Assembly: GCF_016862215.1 (NCBI RefSeq)
Contig: NZ_BOMN01000098.1
Span: forward strand, 1 to 64,000
DNA from: Winogradskya humida
GTDB taxonomy: Bacteria > Actinomycetota > Actinomycetes > Mycobacteriales > Micromonosporaceae
Length of the DNA: 64,000 nucleotides
Reading direction: 5' to 3'
The translations under genes and the position numbers were made by a program. Numbering within the stretch: the stretch's first letter is position 1; each line of letters opens with the position of its first letter. Positions 7,698-16,762 of this stretch are shown piece by piece. The notes beneath the pieces are model-generated. The model was not told where the DNA came from. It did not search any database and was given only the letters and a program-made list of their open reading frames with translations.

Positions 7698-10600
7698 GTG
7701 CTGCGCCTCCACCGCGCCGAACGCGCCGACCGCCTCGCCGAAGCCCTGGCCACCCTCCTGCGCACACCACTCCCCGACCCCTTCACCCCAGAAATCATCA
7801 GCGTCCCCTCCCGCGGCGTAGAACGCTGGCTAACCCAACGCCTCTCCCACCACCTCGGCACAGCCCCCGCAACGTCCCGCCCCAAGGTGGTCGCCCACAA
7901 CCCGGCCGGCCACGAGAAGGCCGGACACGAGAAGGCCGACCATGAGACGGCTGGTCGTGGAGACGGGATCTGCGCGAATGTGCAGTTCCCGTCGGTGGCC
8001 GCACTGATCGACTCGATCACCGATCCCGGCGCCCGGGCGGCCCTGGACGCAGCACCCGACCCCTGGCATCCCGACCGACTGGTGTGGCACGTCCTCGACG
8101 CGATCGACCGCTCAGTTCGTCAGCCGTGGTGCGACGCCCTGGCCGCCTACCTGGCGACGGACGGCCGCCGCTACGCGACAGCCCGCCACCTGGCCACACT
8201 GTTCGACTCGTACAACCTGCACCGCCCGGACATGGTCACCGCCTGGACAGCCGGCGACGACGTCGACGGCATCGGCAAAGCCCTCCCCGACGACCTGCGC
8301 TGGCAGGCAGCCCTCTGGCGCGACCTGCGAGCCCACCTCCACACCCCGAGCCCGGCCGAACGCCTCACCGACATCTGCGAAGCCCTGCGCCACGCCCCGC
8401 AAGCAGCGTCGATGCCACCCCGGTTGTCCATTTTCGGGCTGACCCGCCTCCCCTCCGCACACGCAACGCTCCTGACCGCCCTGGCCGAACACCACGACGT
8501 CCACCTCTGGCTCCCCCATCCCTCCCCCGCCCTCTGGGACCGCCTCCGCCCCTACTCAAAACCCCGCACCCGCCTGGACGACCCCACCAAGGACCTCCCC
8601 CGCAACCCGCTGCTCGCCTCACTGGGCCGCGACGCCCGAGAACTCCAACTCACCCTCACCGCCCCACCCCACGACACCCACCACCCCGGCCCCGCCTACC
8701 CGAACACCGCCCTCGGCCGCCTCCAGCACGCAATCGCCAACGACCTCCCGCCCGGACAAACACCGGCGTCGCAGAGACCCCCATCGCAAGAACCCTCGCC
8801 GCAAGAACCACCGTCACAGCGACCGGCACAGCAGGAACCGGCGACCCAAGGACCAACGCGGCAAGAACCGATACCGCAGGGACCGGCGCGGCAAGAACCG
8901 ATGTCGCAGGGACCGGCGCCGCAGGGACCGATGTCGCAGGGACCGGCACCGCAGGGACCGGCACCGCAGGGACCGGCACCGCAGGGACCGGCCGATTTCA
9001 GTGTTCAGGTGCATGCCTGTCATGGGCCGGATCGGCAGGTGGAGGTGTTGCGGGAGGTGATCCTGCAGTTGCTGTCGCGTAGTCCCGGGCTTGAGCCGCG
9101 CGACATCCTCGTCATGTGCCCGGACATCGAGACGTTCGCGCCGCTCATCTCGGCCTCGTTCGGTCTGGGCGAGCAGGCGACGCACCCCGCGCACCGCCTC
9201 CGCGTCCGCCTGGCGGACCGGGCACTCCGGCAGGTCAATCCCCTGTTCGCCGTGCTGGCCCGCCTCCTGGAACTGGCCGAGTCGCGCGTGACGGCGGCCC
9301 AGGTCCTGGACTTCGCGAGCCTTCCCCCCGTACGCCGCAAGTTCCGGCTGGACGACGACGACCTCGACCGGATGCGTGACCTCGTGGTCGACTCCGGTGT
9401 CCGGTGGGGGTTCGACGCCGGTCACCGTGCCCGTTTCCAGCTTGACGTACGCCCGAACACCTGGGCCGCGGGCCTCGACCGGATCCTGCTGGGCGTGGCG
9501 ATGTCGGAGGAAGAACTGACCTGGCTCGGGACAGCCCTGCCGCTCGACGACGTCGACTCCAGCGATGTGGATCTCGCCGGCCGGTTGGCCGAGCTGGTCG
9601 ACCGCCTGGAGACCGTCCTGACAGTCATGACCGACGAACAACCGCTCAACGAATGGCGCGAAGTGCTCGCGGGCGCCGTCGATTCGCTCACCGAGGTGTC
9701 GGATGCCGATGCCTGGCAGAGCTCCCAGGTACGCGCGGAACTGTTCGCGCTCACCGAGAACGCGCAAAACCCGTCACTCGGTCTCGCCGACATCAGTTCA
9801 CTTCTGAGCGAGCGCCTCCGGGGCCGGCCCACGCGAGCAAACTTCCGCACCGGCGATCTGACGATGTGCACCATGGTCCCGATGCGCTCGGTGCCGCACC
9901 GGGTCGTCTGCGTGCTCGGCCTCGACGACGGCGCTTTCCCGAGGCAGGCCGGCGTCGACGGCGACGACGTGCTGGCCCGTGACCCCTGCGTGGGTGAGCG
10001 CGACCCACGCGGTGAGGACCGGCAGCTTCTGCTCGACGCGGTCATGGCAGCCACTGACACTCTTGTCATGCTCTACTCGGGTGCGGATGAGCGGACGAAC
10101 GCGCCGCGCCCGCCGTGCGTACCCCTGGATGAACTGCTTGATGTCCTCGGCCCGGACGTTGTGACCCGCCATCCGCTGCAACCGTTCGATCAACGCAACT
10201 TCACCGGTGACCCGTTCAGCTTCGACCCGACGGCGCTGGCCGGCGCGCTGGCCGCGGCCGGGGAGCGCCGGGCGCCCATGCCGTTCCTGACCGGCCCGCT
10301 GCCCCGCAACGGCCACAGCGGCCACAGCGGCCACAGCGGCCACAGCGAGACAGTCGCCCTGGACGATCTGCGCGCTTTCCTCGACCATCCCGTGCGCGCG
10401 TTTCTGCGCCGGAACCTCGGGCTCGGGTTCACCACCGGCGAGGACGAGCCGGACGACGCGCTCCCCCTCGAGCTGGACGCGCTGAGCAAATGGGCAGTCG
10501 GTGACCGGATGCTGCGCGCCCTGCTCGACGGTGCAGACCTGGAACGCTGTGTCCAAGCCGAATGGCGGCGCGGAGCCGTCCCTCCTGGCCCGCTGGGCAA

Positions 10601-11258
10601 GCGGCTGCTGGACGAGATAGCCACGGACGTCCGCCCACTCTCCGATGCTGCCCAGGCCCATCTGATCGGTACGCCCGAAGCCCTCGACGTCGAGCTCCCC
10701 CTCCCCGGCGGCCGCCGCATCACGGGCACCGTCACCAACGTCCACGACCACACCACCGTGACGGTCACGTACGCCAAACTCGGCCCCAAATACCGGATCC
10801 GCGCGTGGCTCAACCTCCTGGCCCTGTCCGCCACCCGCCCCGGCGTCCCGTGGCGGGCGGTCACCATCGGGCGCGGCATGCGCGGCGGGGCAAGCCGTTC
10901 CACGCTCGGCCCGATCGACGCGGACACGGCGCTGCGGACGCTGACCACGCTCACCGCATGGGCTGAGCAGGGAGAGCCGGCACCCATGGCGACAAGGACC
11001 TCCCATGCGTACGCGCAAAGCCGCCTTGCCGGTCGACCACCGGAGGTCGCAGTCGGCAAAGCCCGGGATGCGTGGACCCGCTTCGGTGGCGGTGGCGAGT
11101 CGGACGACCCGGCGCACACCCTGGTCTGGGGTCCCGGTGCCCCGCTGGATCGCCTGACAGCGACGGCGTCCACCGGTCCGGAACCGACTCTCTTCGGCGG
11201 CCTGGCGCTGCAACTCTGGCGCCCGCTGCACGACGCCGAAGTCCTGGACGTCCCGTGA
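7698..11258 (+). CDS. recC: Exodeoxyribonuclease V subunit gamma (RecC)
   Basis: 1186 residues, GTG start, a little longer than E. coli RecC. It begins with the conserved N-terminus (EIISVPSRGVERWLTQRLSHHLG) and carries FSVQVHACHGPDRQVEVL and the LGLDDGAFPR segment of the inactive helicase fold. RecC holds the RecBCD complex together and scans for Chi during double-strand break repair. Three simple-repeat tracts are inserted: AGHEK x3 (7905-7949), a Pro/Gln-rich pentapeptide tract (about residues 353-433, unit like PQGPA) directly before the conserved FSVQVHACH strand, and GHS x4 (10311-10346). These look like tolerated surface loops. The stop overlaps the recB GTG by 4 bases. Confidence 0.93.
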   Translation: MLRLHRAERADRLAEALATLLRTPLPDPFTPEIISVPSRGVERWLTQRLSHHLGTAPATSRPKVVAHNPAGHEKAGHEKADHETAGRGDGICANVQFPSVAALIDSITDPGARAALDAAPDPWHPDRLVWHVLDAIDRSVRQPWCDALAAYLATDGRRYATARHLATLFDSYNLHRPDMVTAWTAGDDVDGIGKALPDDLRWQAALWRDLRAHLHTPSPAERLTDICEALRHAPQAASMPPRLSIFGLTRLPSAHATLLTALAEHHDVHLWLPHPSPALWDRLRPYSKPRTRLDDPTKDLPRNPLLASLGRDARELQLTLTAPPHDTHHPGPAYPNTALGRLQHAIANDLPPGQTPASQRPPSQEPSPQEPPSQRPAQQEPATQGPTRQEPIPQGPARQEPMSQGPAPQGPMSQGPAPQGPAPQGPAPQGPADFSVQVHACHGPDRQVEVLREVILQLLSRSPGLEPRDILVMCPDIETFAPLISASFGLGEQATHPAHRLRVRLADRALRQVNPLFAVLARLLELAESRVTAAQVLDFASLPPVRRKFRLDDDDLDRMRDLVVDSGVRWGFDAGHRARFQLDVRPNTWAAGLDRILLGVAMSEEELTWLGTALPLDDVDSSDVDLAGRLAELVDRLETVLTVMTDEQPLNEWREVLAGAVDSLTEVSDADAWQSSQVRAELFALTENAQNPSLGLADISSLLSERLRGRPTRANFRTGDLTMCTMVPMRSVPHRVVCVLGLDDGAFPRQAGVDGDDVLARDPCVGERDPRGEDRQLLLDAVMAATDTLVMLYSGADERTNAPRPPCVPLDELLDVLGPDVVTRHPLQPFDQRNFTGDPFSFDPTALAGALAAAGERRAPMPFLTGPLPRNGHSGHSGHSGHSETVALDDLRAFLDHPVRAFLRRNLGLGFTTGEDEPDDALPLELDALSKWAVGDRMLRALLDGADLERCVQAEWRRGAVPPGPLGKRLLDEIATDVRPLSDAAQAHLIGTPEALDVELPLPGGRRITGTVTNVHDHTTVTVTYAKLGPKYRIRAWLNLLALSATRPGVPWRAVTIGRGMRGGASRSTLGPIDADTALRTLTTLTAWAEQGEPAPMATRTSHAYAQSRLAGRPPEVAVGKARDAWTRFGGGGESDDPAHTLVWGPGAPLDRLTATASTGPEPTLFGGLALQLWRPLHDAEVLDVP
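7905..7949 (+). repeat. 15-bp x3 in-frame repeat in recC (AGHEK)
   Basis: Three units encode AGHEK, AGHEK and ADHET, so the third is diverged. They sit near residue 70 of RecC. Confidence 0.8.
8757..8995 (+). repeat. 15-bp in-frame repeat tract in recC (PQGPA-like)
   Basis: About 16 pentapeptide units rich in Pro, Gln, Ser and Gly. The first half has varied units such as SQRPP and SQEPS; the second half is a near-perfect run of PQGPA/SQGPM units, indicating recent expansion at the 3' end of the tract. Confidence 0.85.
10311..10346 (+). repeat. 9-bp x4 perfect repeat in recC (GHS)
   Basis: GGCCACAGC is repeated four times without change, adding GHSGHSGHSGHS at residues about 872-883. Confidence 0.9.
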
Positions 11259-14200
11259 CGACCACGATTCCCGCGTTCGACGTGTGCGGGCCGCTGCCGA
11301 CCGGCACCACGGTCCTCGAGGCCAGCGCCGGCACCGGGAAGACGTTCACGATCGCGGCGCTGGCGGCCCGCTATGTCGCCGAGGGGCGGGCGGGGCTGCG
11401 GGAGTTGCTGCTCGTGACGTTCGGGCGCGCGGCCACGGCGGAGCTGCGTCAGCGCGTACGGGAGAGACTTGTCAGTGCTGAGCGAGGGCTCGCAGACCCG
11501 GCAGCTGCCCGCGCGGGTGACGATGTGGTCCTTGCCCTGCTGGCGACGGCAGGCCCCGGGGAGGTGGCCGCCCGCAGGCAGCGGCTCGCGGCGGCGGTGG
11601 CGGACTTCGACGCGGCAACGATCGCCACCACGCACCAGTTCTGCCACCAGGTGCTGGCCGGGCTCGGCATCACGGCCGGCAGCGACCCGGACGCGACGTT
11701 CGTGGAGGACCTCGACGATCTGGTCGCGGAGGTGGTCGACGACCTCTACATCCGCAAGTACGCGCGAAGCGGCGCACCCGTCCCGCATTTCGGCCGCGAG
11801 ATCGCGCTCGCCATCGCACGCCAGGCGGTCGCGGACAGCCAGGCGCGGCTCGAACCTGCGACAGCGCCACCGGATTCCGTTGCGGGGGTGCGCTACCGGT
11901 TCGCGTGCGCCGTGAGGTCCGAAGTAGAGCGACGGAAAGCGAGCCGACGGCTGTACTGCTACGACGACATGCTCACCGGGCTGCAGGCCGCACTCGCCGA
12001 CCCGGCGCGGGGTCAGGCGGCGTGCACGCGGTTGCGCGAGCGGTACCCGGTGGTGCTCATCGACGAGTTCCAGGACACCGACCCGGTACAGTGGACGATC
12101 GTCAGCACCGCGTTCCACGGCCACACGACGCTGGTCCTGATCGGCGACCCCAAGCAGGCGATCTACGCGTTCCGCGGCGCGGATGTGGTGAGCTACCTGA
12201 CCGCCGCCGGTGCCGCGCCCGCGCACGCCACTCTGGCCACGAACTGGCGCAGTGACGAGCAGGTCCTGTCCGCCTTCGAGACCGTCTTCGGGCACGCCGC
12301 GCTCGGCGACAGCCGCATCACCGTGCGCCCGGTCCGCGCCGCAACCCCCGCCAGGCACCGGGCCATGACGCCGTTCCGCCTGCGCGTCCTTGCCCGCACC
12401 GGATTCACGCTGAACAAACCCGGGCTGATCCCCGCCGCGGACGCCCGGGACGCGGTCGCCGCCGACCTGGCCGCCGACATCGCGAGCCGCCCCGGACTGG
12501 TCCCCGGCGACGTAGCGGTCCTGGTGCGCACCCACCGGCAGAGCACCCAGGTCCACGACGCCCTGACCGCACTCGGGGTCCCCGCCGTCCTGGCCGGGGC
12601 GACCAGCGTCTTCGGCACCCCCGCGGCCCGCGACTGGCTGGCACTGCTGGAGGCCCTGGAACAACCGCATCGCCGGGCCCGGGTCGCCGCCGTCGCGTTG
12701 TCGGGCCTGATCGGCTGGTCCGCTCAGCGCCTGGCCGCCGCCACCGAACCGGAGCTCGACGAACTCGGCGCGACGCTACGGCAGTGGGCCAAGCTGCTCG
12801 ACCAGCGTGGCGTCGCCGCCCTGCTGGAAGCGGTCACCGCGACGGGGCTGCCCGCCCGGCTGCTCGCGGAGCGGGCCGGCGAACGCCACCTCACCGACCT
12901 GCGCCACATCGGCATGGCGATGCACGCCGCGGCGACCGAGGGCACCCTCGGGCTGGCCGCCGTCGCGGAGTGGCTGCGCCGCCGCATCGACGAGGCCCCG
13001 CACGACATGAGCCTGGAACGCAGCCGCCGCCTCGAATCCGACGACGACGCGGTACAGATCCTCACCGTCCACAGTAGTAAAGGCCTCGAATATCCGGTGG
13101 TGTATCTGCCGTTCGGCTGGGACAGGCACCTGGGCAAGCCGGACCTGCTGCACCTGCACGACGACACCGGCGCCCGGGTCCTCGACGTCGGCGGGCCCAG
13201 CGGCCCCGCGTTCACGGCGAGTCTGCGCCGGCATCTGGCCGAGGAAGCGGGCGAGGACCTGCGCCTGCTCTACGTCGCGCTGACCCGGGCCGCGAACCAG
13301 GTCGTCGCGTGGTGGGCGCCGACCCTGAACACCACCGCCTCGGCCCTGCACCGTTTCCTGTTCGGCCGTCCCGGTCCCGGTGAGAACCCCCTCCCCGAAT
13401 ACCCGGTCCCCACCGACGCCGCCGCACTGGACCATCTCCACCACCTCAACCTGACGGTCGAGCAGATCACCACCTCCCCGCCATCCCCCTTCCACGGCAC
13501 ACCGGCAGACCCGCCATCACTCTCCGCCGCCCGGTTCCACCGCCACCTCGACCTCGGCTGGCGCCGGACCTCCTATTCCCGCCTCACCGCCGCCCACCAC
13601 GCCCAAGCCACCGCGGCCTCGCAGGAGGCGCCCGGTGTCCGCAGCGAGCCCGACGTCGGCATCGAGGATGAGCTGGATGCTTTCGCCGAAGGGGAGGCGG
13701 ACGGTGGTGATGCGCCGATGGGTGGTCTGCCGAAGGGGGCGGCGTTCGGCACTCTGCTGCACGCTCTGCTCGAGGACCTCGACTTCACGGCCCCCGACCT
13801 GCACGCCGCCCTGCTGGAACGCGCACAACCGCTCATCGCCGCGACAGCCCTCACCCTCGATCCGGACACACTCGCGCAAGCGATGCTCCCCAGCCTGCAC
13901 ACCCCGCTCGGCCCGCTCGCCGGCAATCGCAGCCTCACCGGCTTCTCCCCCGCCGACCGCCTGGCCGAGCTGGACTTCGAGCTCCCCCTCGACGGCGGCG
14001 ACCTGCCCCGCAACGGCCCGCCGGTCACCCTCGGCCTGTTCGGCGACAGCCTCGCGCGGCATCTGCCCACCGACGATCCACTCCTCGGGTACGCCCAGCA
14101 GCTGCGCGAACCGTCGCTCAGTTCGCAGCGGCTGCGTGGCTACCTGACCGGGAGCATCGACGCCGTGCTACGCCTGCCCGGGCCCCGGTACCTCGTCGTC

Positions 14201-14497
14201 GACTACAAGTCGAACTGGCTGGGAGCGGTGCCGCTCACGGCGTACGCATATCGGTCTGCGGCACTCGCGGAGGCGATGATCGCGGCGCACTATCCGCTGC
14301 AGGCTCTGCTCTATGCCGTTGCCCTGCACCGTTATCTGCGCTGGCGTCAGCCCGGCTACGACCCGCGGACCCACCTCGGCGGGGTGCTGTACCTGTTCCT
14401 GCGCGGCATGAACGGCCCCGCAACCCCGTCCGGGCAGGGCGTTTTCAGCTGGCGGCCGCCCGCCGCCCTCATCGAGGAACTGTCGGACCTGCTATGA
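11255..14497 (+). CDS. recB: Exodeoxyribonuclease V subunit beta (RecB)
   Basis: 1080 residues from the GTG at 11255, set by the 4-base GTGA overlap with recC. The open frame runs further upstream inside recC, but the protein start fits here: VTTTIPAFDV then Walker A ASAGTGKTFT at about 23-32. Further SF1 helicase motifs are LIDEFQDTDPVQW (Walker B), GDPKQAIYAFRGAD, TNWRSD, VHSSKGLEYPVVYLP and LRLLYVALTRA. The C-terminal nuclease domain has YLVVDYKSNW with the catalytic Asp-x-Lys near residue 983. RecB is the 3'-5' motor and the only nuclease of RecBCD. Its stop overlaps the recD ATG by 4 bases. Confidence 0.95.
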   Translation: MTTTIPAFDVCGPLPTGTTVLEASAGTGKTFTIAALAARYVAEGRAGLRELLLVTFGRAATAELRQRVRERLVSAERGLADPAAARAGDDVVLALLATAGPGEVAARRQRLAAAVADFDAATIATTHQFCHQVLAGLGITAGSDPDATFVEDLDDLVAEVVDDLYIRKYARSGAPVPHFGREIALAIARQAVADSQARLEPATAPPDSVAGVRYRFACAVRSEVERRKASRRLYCYDDMLTGLQAALADPARGQAACTRLRERYPVVLIDEFQDTDPVQWTIVSTAFHGHTTLVLIGDPKQAIYAFRGADVVSYLTAAGAAPAHATLATNWRSDEQVLSAFETVFGHAALGDSRITVRPVRAATPARHRAMTPFRLRVLARTGFTLNKPGLIPAADARDAVAADLAADIASRPGLVPGDVAVLVRTHRQSTQVHDALTALGVPAVLAGATSVFGTPAARDWLALLEALEQPHRRARVAAVALSGLIGWSAQRLAAATEPELDELGATLRQWAKLLDQRGVAALLEAVTATGLPARLLAERAGERHLTDLRHIGMAMHAAATEGTLGLAAVAEWLRRRIDEAPHDMSLERSRRLESDDDAVQILTVHSSKGLEYPVVYLPFGWDRHLGKPDLLHLHDDTGARVLDVGGPSGPAFTASLRRHLAEEAGEDLRLLYVALTRAANQVVAWWAPTLNTTASALHRFLFGRPGPGENPLPEYPVPTDAAALDHLHHLNLTVEQITTSPPSPFHGTPADPPSLSAARFHRHLDLGWRRTSYSRLTAAHHAQATAASQEAPGVRSEPDVGIEDELDAFAEGEADGGDAPMGGLPKGAAFGTLLHALLEDLDFTAPDLHAALLERAQPLIAATALTLDPDTLAQAMLPSLHTPLGPLAGNRSLTGFSPADRLAELDFELPLDGGDLPRNGPPVTLGLFGDSLARHLPTDDPLLGYAQQLREPSLSSQRLRGYLTGSIDAVLRLPGPRYLVVDYKSNWLGAVPLTAYAYRSAALAEAMIAAHYPLQALLYAVALHRYLRWRQPGYDPRTHLGGVLYLFLRGMNGPATPSGQGVFSWRPPAALIEELSDLL

Positions 14498-16227
14498 CCC
14501 TCGCCCTGCGCGCCACCGGCCTATTGCAGGTCTTCAACACCGCCGGTGTCCTGGCCCTCGCCGATGTGCACACCGCCCGTCGCGTCTCCGCGCTGGGCGG
14601 CGAGAGCGATGAGACGGTTCTGCTCGCGTTCGCACTGACCGTACGCGCACTGCGGCTGGGCTCGGTCTGTGTCGATCTGACGACGGTCGCCGGCACCGCG
14701 ACCGGTGACGAGGACGTCGTCACGGGCGACCTGCCCTGGCCGGCGCCGGCCGAGTGGGTGCGGACCTGCGCGCGCAGTCCCCTGGTCGCCCCCGGCGGCC
14801 CGCTGCGTCTCGTCCGCGAACTGCTCTATCTTGACCGTTACTGGCGCCAGGAGGAGCTGGTCCGGCACCATCTCGAACAACGCGCCCGGTCCACCCCGCT
14901 GTTCGATTCTGCACGTTTGAACACCGACCTCGACGCGCTGTTCCCCGGCGCGGACAGCGAATGCCAGCGTCTCGCCGCCGCGGTTGCCGTCCATCGCTGG
15001 ACGACAGTGCTCGCCGGCGGCCCGGGCACCGGCAAGACAACCACAATCGCGCGCATCCTGGCCGCCCTGCACCACCAGCCCGGCGACCCACCCCGCATCG
15101 CCCTGGCCGCCCCCACCGGCAAGGCCGCCGCCCGTCTGGAGGAGGCAGTCCGGGCCTGCGACCTGCCACACCTCGGCGACCTGCACGCGTCGACCATCCA
15201 CCGCCTGCTCGGACGCCGCCCGGGCTCCCGCACCCGCTTCCGCCACGACCGCACCAACCGCCTCCCCTACGACGTCGTCGTCGTCGACGAGACCTCCATG
15301 GTGTCGCTCACCCTGATGGCAAGACTGCTGGACGCCGTACGCCCCACCGCCCGCCTCATCCTGGTCGGCGACCCCGACCAGCTCGCCTCGGTGGAAGCCG
15401 GAGCGGTCCTGGGCGACATCGTCCGCGCCGAGGGCCACCGCAGCGAGATCCTCGGCCGGCCCGTCACCAACGGCGTCGTCACCCTCGACCACACCTGGCG
15501 CTTCCAGGGCAGCATCGCCGCCCTGGCCAGAGCCATCCGCGCAGGCGACCCCGGCGCAGCCCTCGAAGTGCTGCACCGAAACGCCGACGCCAAGGAAAGT
15601 GGGCACGGAGAAGTCGAGCTGATCGAGGACGGCGCGACCGACGGCCTCCGCGCGGACGTCACAGCCGCACTCGACGAGGTGACCGAGGCAGCGCTGGAAG
15701 GCGACGCCGCGACCGCGCTCGACCGCCTCGACACCCACCGCCTCCTGTGCGCCCACCGCCGCGGGCCGCACGGCGTGACCCGCTGGAGCGCGGAGGTCGC
15801 CCGCTGGCGGGAAGCCAACCCGTCAGGCTCCGACTGGTACCCGGGCCAGCCGCTGCTCATCACGGCCAACGACTACGACGCGGGCCTCTACAACGGCGAC
15901 ACCGGCGTCATCGTCCAGACTCCGGCCGGGCTGCGAGCGGCTTTCGCCCGTGGGGGAACGCCGGTCCTGATCCCCCCGACCCGCCTCCTCGAGGCACAGA
16001 CCCTCTACGCCCTGACCGTCCACCGCAGCCAGGGCAGCCAGTTCGGCCGGGTCACCCTGATCCTCCCGCCACCCGACTCCCCGCTCCTGACCCGCGAACT
16101 CCTCTACACCGCGGCCACCAGGGCGAAGACCCACCTGCGCATCCTCGGCACCGCGGAAGCGATCCGCGCGGCGATCACCCGCCCGATCGCCCGCGCCAGC
16201 GGCCTCCGCTCCCTCCTCGGCACGTAA
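14494..16227 (+). CDS. recD: Exodeoxyribonuclease V subunit alpha (RecD)
   Basis: 577 residues. SF1B helicase: Walker A LAGGPGTGKTTTIARIL, LAAPTGKAAARL, Walker B VVVDETSMV, LVGDPDQLASVEAG, and the C-terminal UvrD-like segment TVHRSQGSQFGRVTLI with LLYTAATRAK. It is the 5'-3' motor of RecBCD. The ATG overlaps recB by 4 bases, so the three subunits are translationally coupled and probably made in equal amounts. The TAA stop lies inside a 21-bp tandem repeat. Confidence 0.95.
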   Translation: MTLALRATGLLQVFNTAGVLALADVHTARRVSALGGESDETVLLAFALTVRALRLGSVCVDLTTVAGTATGDEDVVTGDLPWPAPAEWVRTCARSPLVAPGGPLRLVRELLYLDRYWRQEELVRHHLEQRARSTPLFDSARLNTDLDALFPGADSECQRLAAAVAVHRWTTVLAGGPGTGKTTTIARILAALHHQPGDPPRIALAAPTGKAAARLEEAVRACDLPHLGDLHASTIHRLLGRRPGSRTRFRHDRTNRLPYDVVVVDETSMVSLTLMARLLDAVRPTARLILVGDPDQLASVEAGAVLGDIVRAEGHRSEILGRPVTNGVVTLDHTWRFQGSIAALARAIRAGDPGAALEVLHRNADAKESGHGEVELIEDGATDGLRADVTAALDEVTEAALEGDAATALDRLDTHRLLCAHRRGPHGVTRWSAEVARWREANPSGSDWYPGQPLLITANDYDAGLYNGDTGVIVQTPAGLRAAFARGGTPVLIPPTRLLEAQTLYALTVHRSQGSQFGRVTLILPPPDSPLLTRELLYTAATRAKTHLRILGTAEAIRAAITRPIARASGLRSLLGT

Positions 16228-16282
16228 AAGCCGTCAGAGAGCACGTAAACGCCGTCAGAGAGCACGTAAACGCCGTCAGAGC
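16220..16282. repeat. 21-bp x3 tandem repeat bridging recD and NUDIX gene ends
   Basis: The unit is GCACGTAAACGCCGTCAGAG plus one base, at 16220-16240, 16241-16261 and 16262-16282. Unit 1 carries the recD TAA. Unit 3 carries, on the other strand, the TGA of the NUDIX gene, so both convergent genes end in the array. Confidence 0.9.
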
Positions 16283-16677
16283 CGCCCGGCGAGCAGCAGT
16301 GGCAGGAGCCGGTCGACGATCAGCGGGGCGAGCACGACGTCACCAGGCGTCCGTGGGTCGAGCCACCGGGCCTCCTCGATCTCGGCGAGCGGCGTGACCG
16401 GGCCTGGGTAGGGCGCGGTGTAGACGTCCACGTCGATGTCGAACCCGGCCTCGTTGGCGGCGGGTGCCATGAACCGCCCGACATGCCCGAGCGCTTCCAC
16501 CCCGACGCGCATCCCGAGTTCCTCGTGCAGCTCGCGTACCAGAGCTTGATCGGGTGATTCTCCCGGCTCGAGCTTCCCGCCCGGCTGCATGAAGATGGTT
16601 GTCCCGCGCTTGCGCACGAGCAGCCAGCGCCCCTCGGGATCGCGGATGACGGAGGCGACGATTCGCAGCGTGGGCAC
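16276..16677 (-). CDS. NUDIX hydrolase
   Basis: 133 residues. The NUDIX box is complete: starting at GKLEPG, the pattern G-x5-E-x7-REL-H-EE-L-G-M is satisfied. NUDIX enzymes hydrolyse a nucleoside diphosphate linked to another group; short proteins of this type (RIVASVIRDPEGRWLLVRKRGT) resemble MutT-like house-cleaning enzymes. Substrate cannot be predicted. Its stop is in the 21-bp repeat shared with recD. Confidence 0.92.
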   Translation of the reverse strand: MPTLRIVASVIRDPEGRWLLVRKRGTTIFMQPGGKLEPGESPDQALVRELHEELGMRVGVEALGHVGRFMAPAANEAGFDIDVDVYTAPYPGPVTPLAEIEEARWLDPRTPGDVVLAPLIVDRLLPLLLAGRL

Positions 16678-16700
16678 CGGATGGATCTTAGGGGCAAAGA

Positions 16701-16733
16701 CCCGCGGACCGCCGGGTGACGGCGGTCCGCGGG
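16701..16733 (-). terminator. Rho-independent terminator of the GH6 exocellulase gene
   Basis: A perfect 14-bp stem (16701-16714 with 16720-16733) has a 5-base loop. On the minus strand it is followed by TCTTTG. It lies 30 bases after the cellulase stop and before the NUDIX gene. Confidence 0.8.
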
Positions 16734-16762
16734 CTGTGGGAGAGGGTCAGGTCGGAAATGCT

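Noticed and set aside
12724-13215. Antisense ORFs within recB and recD
   Set aside because: All show shadow composition and lack ribosome sites; the sense frames carry complete helicase motifs.
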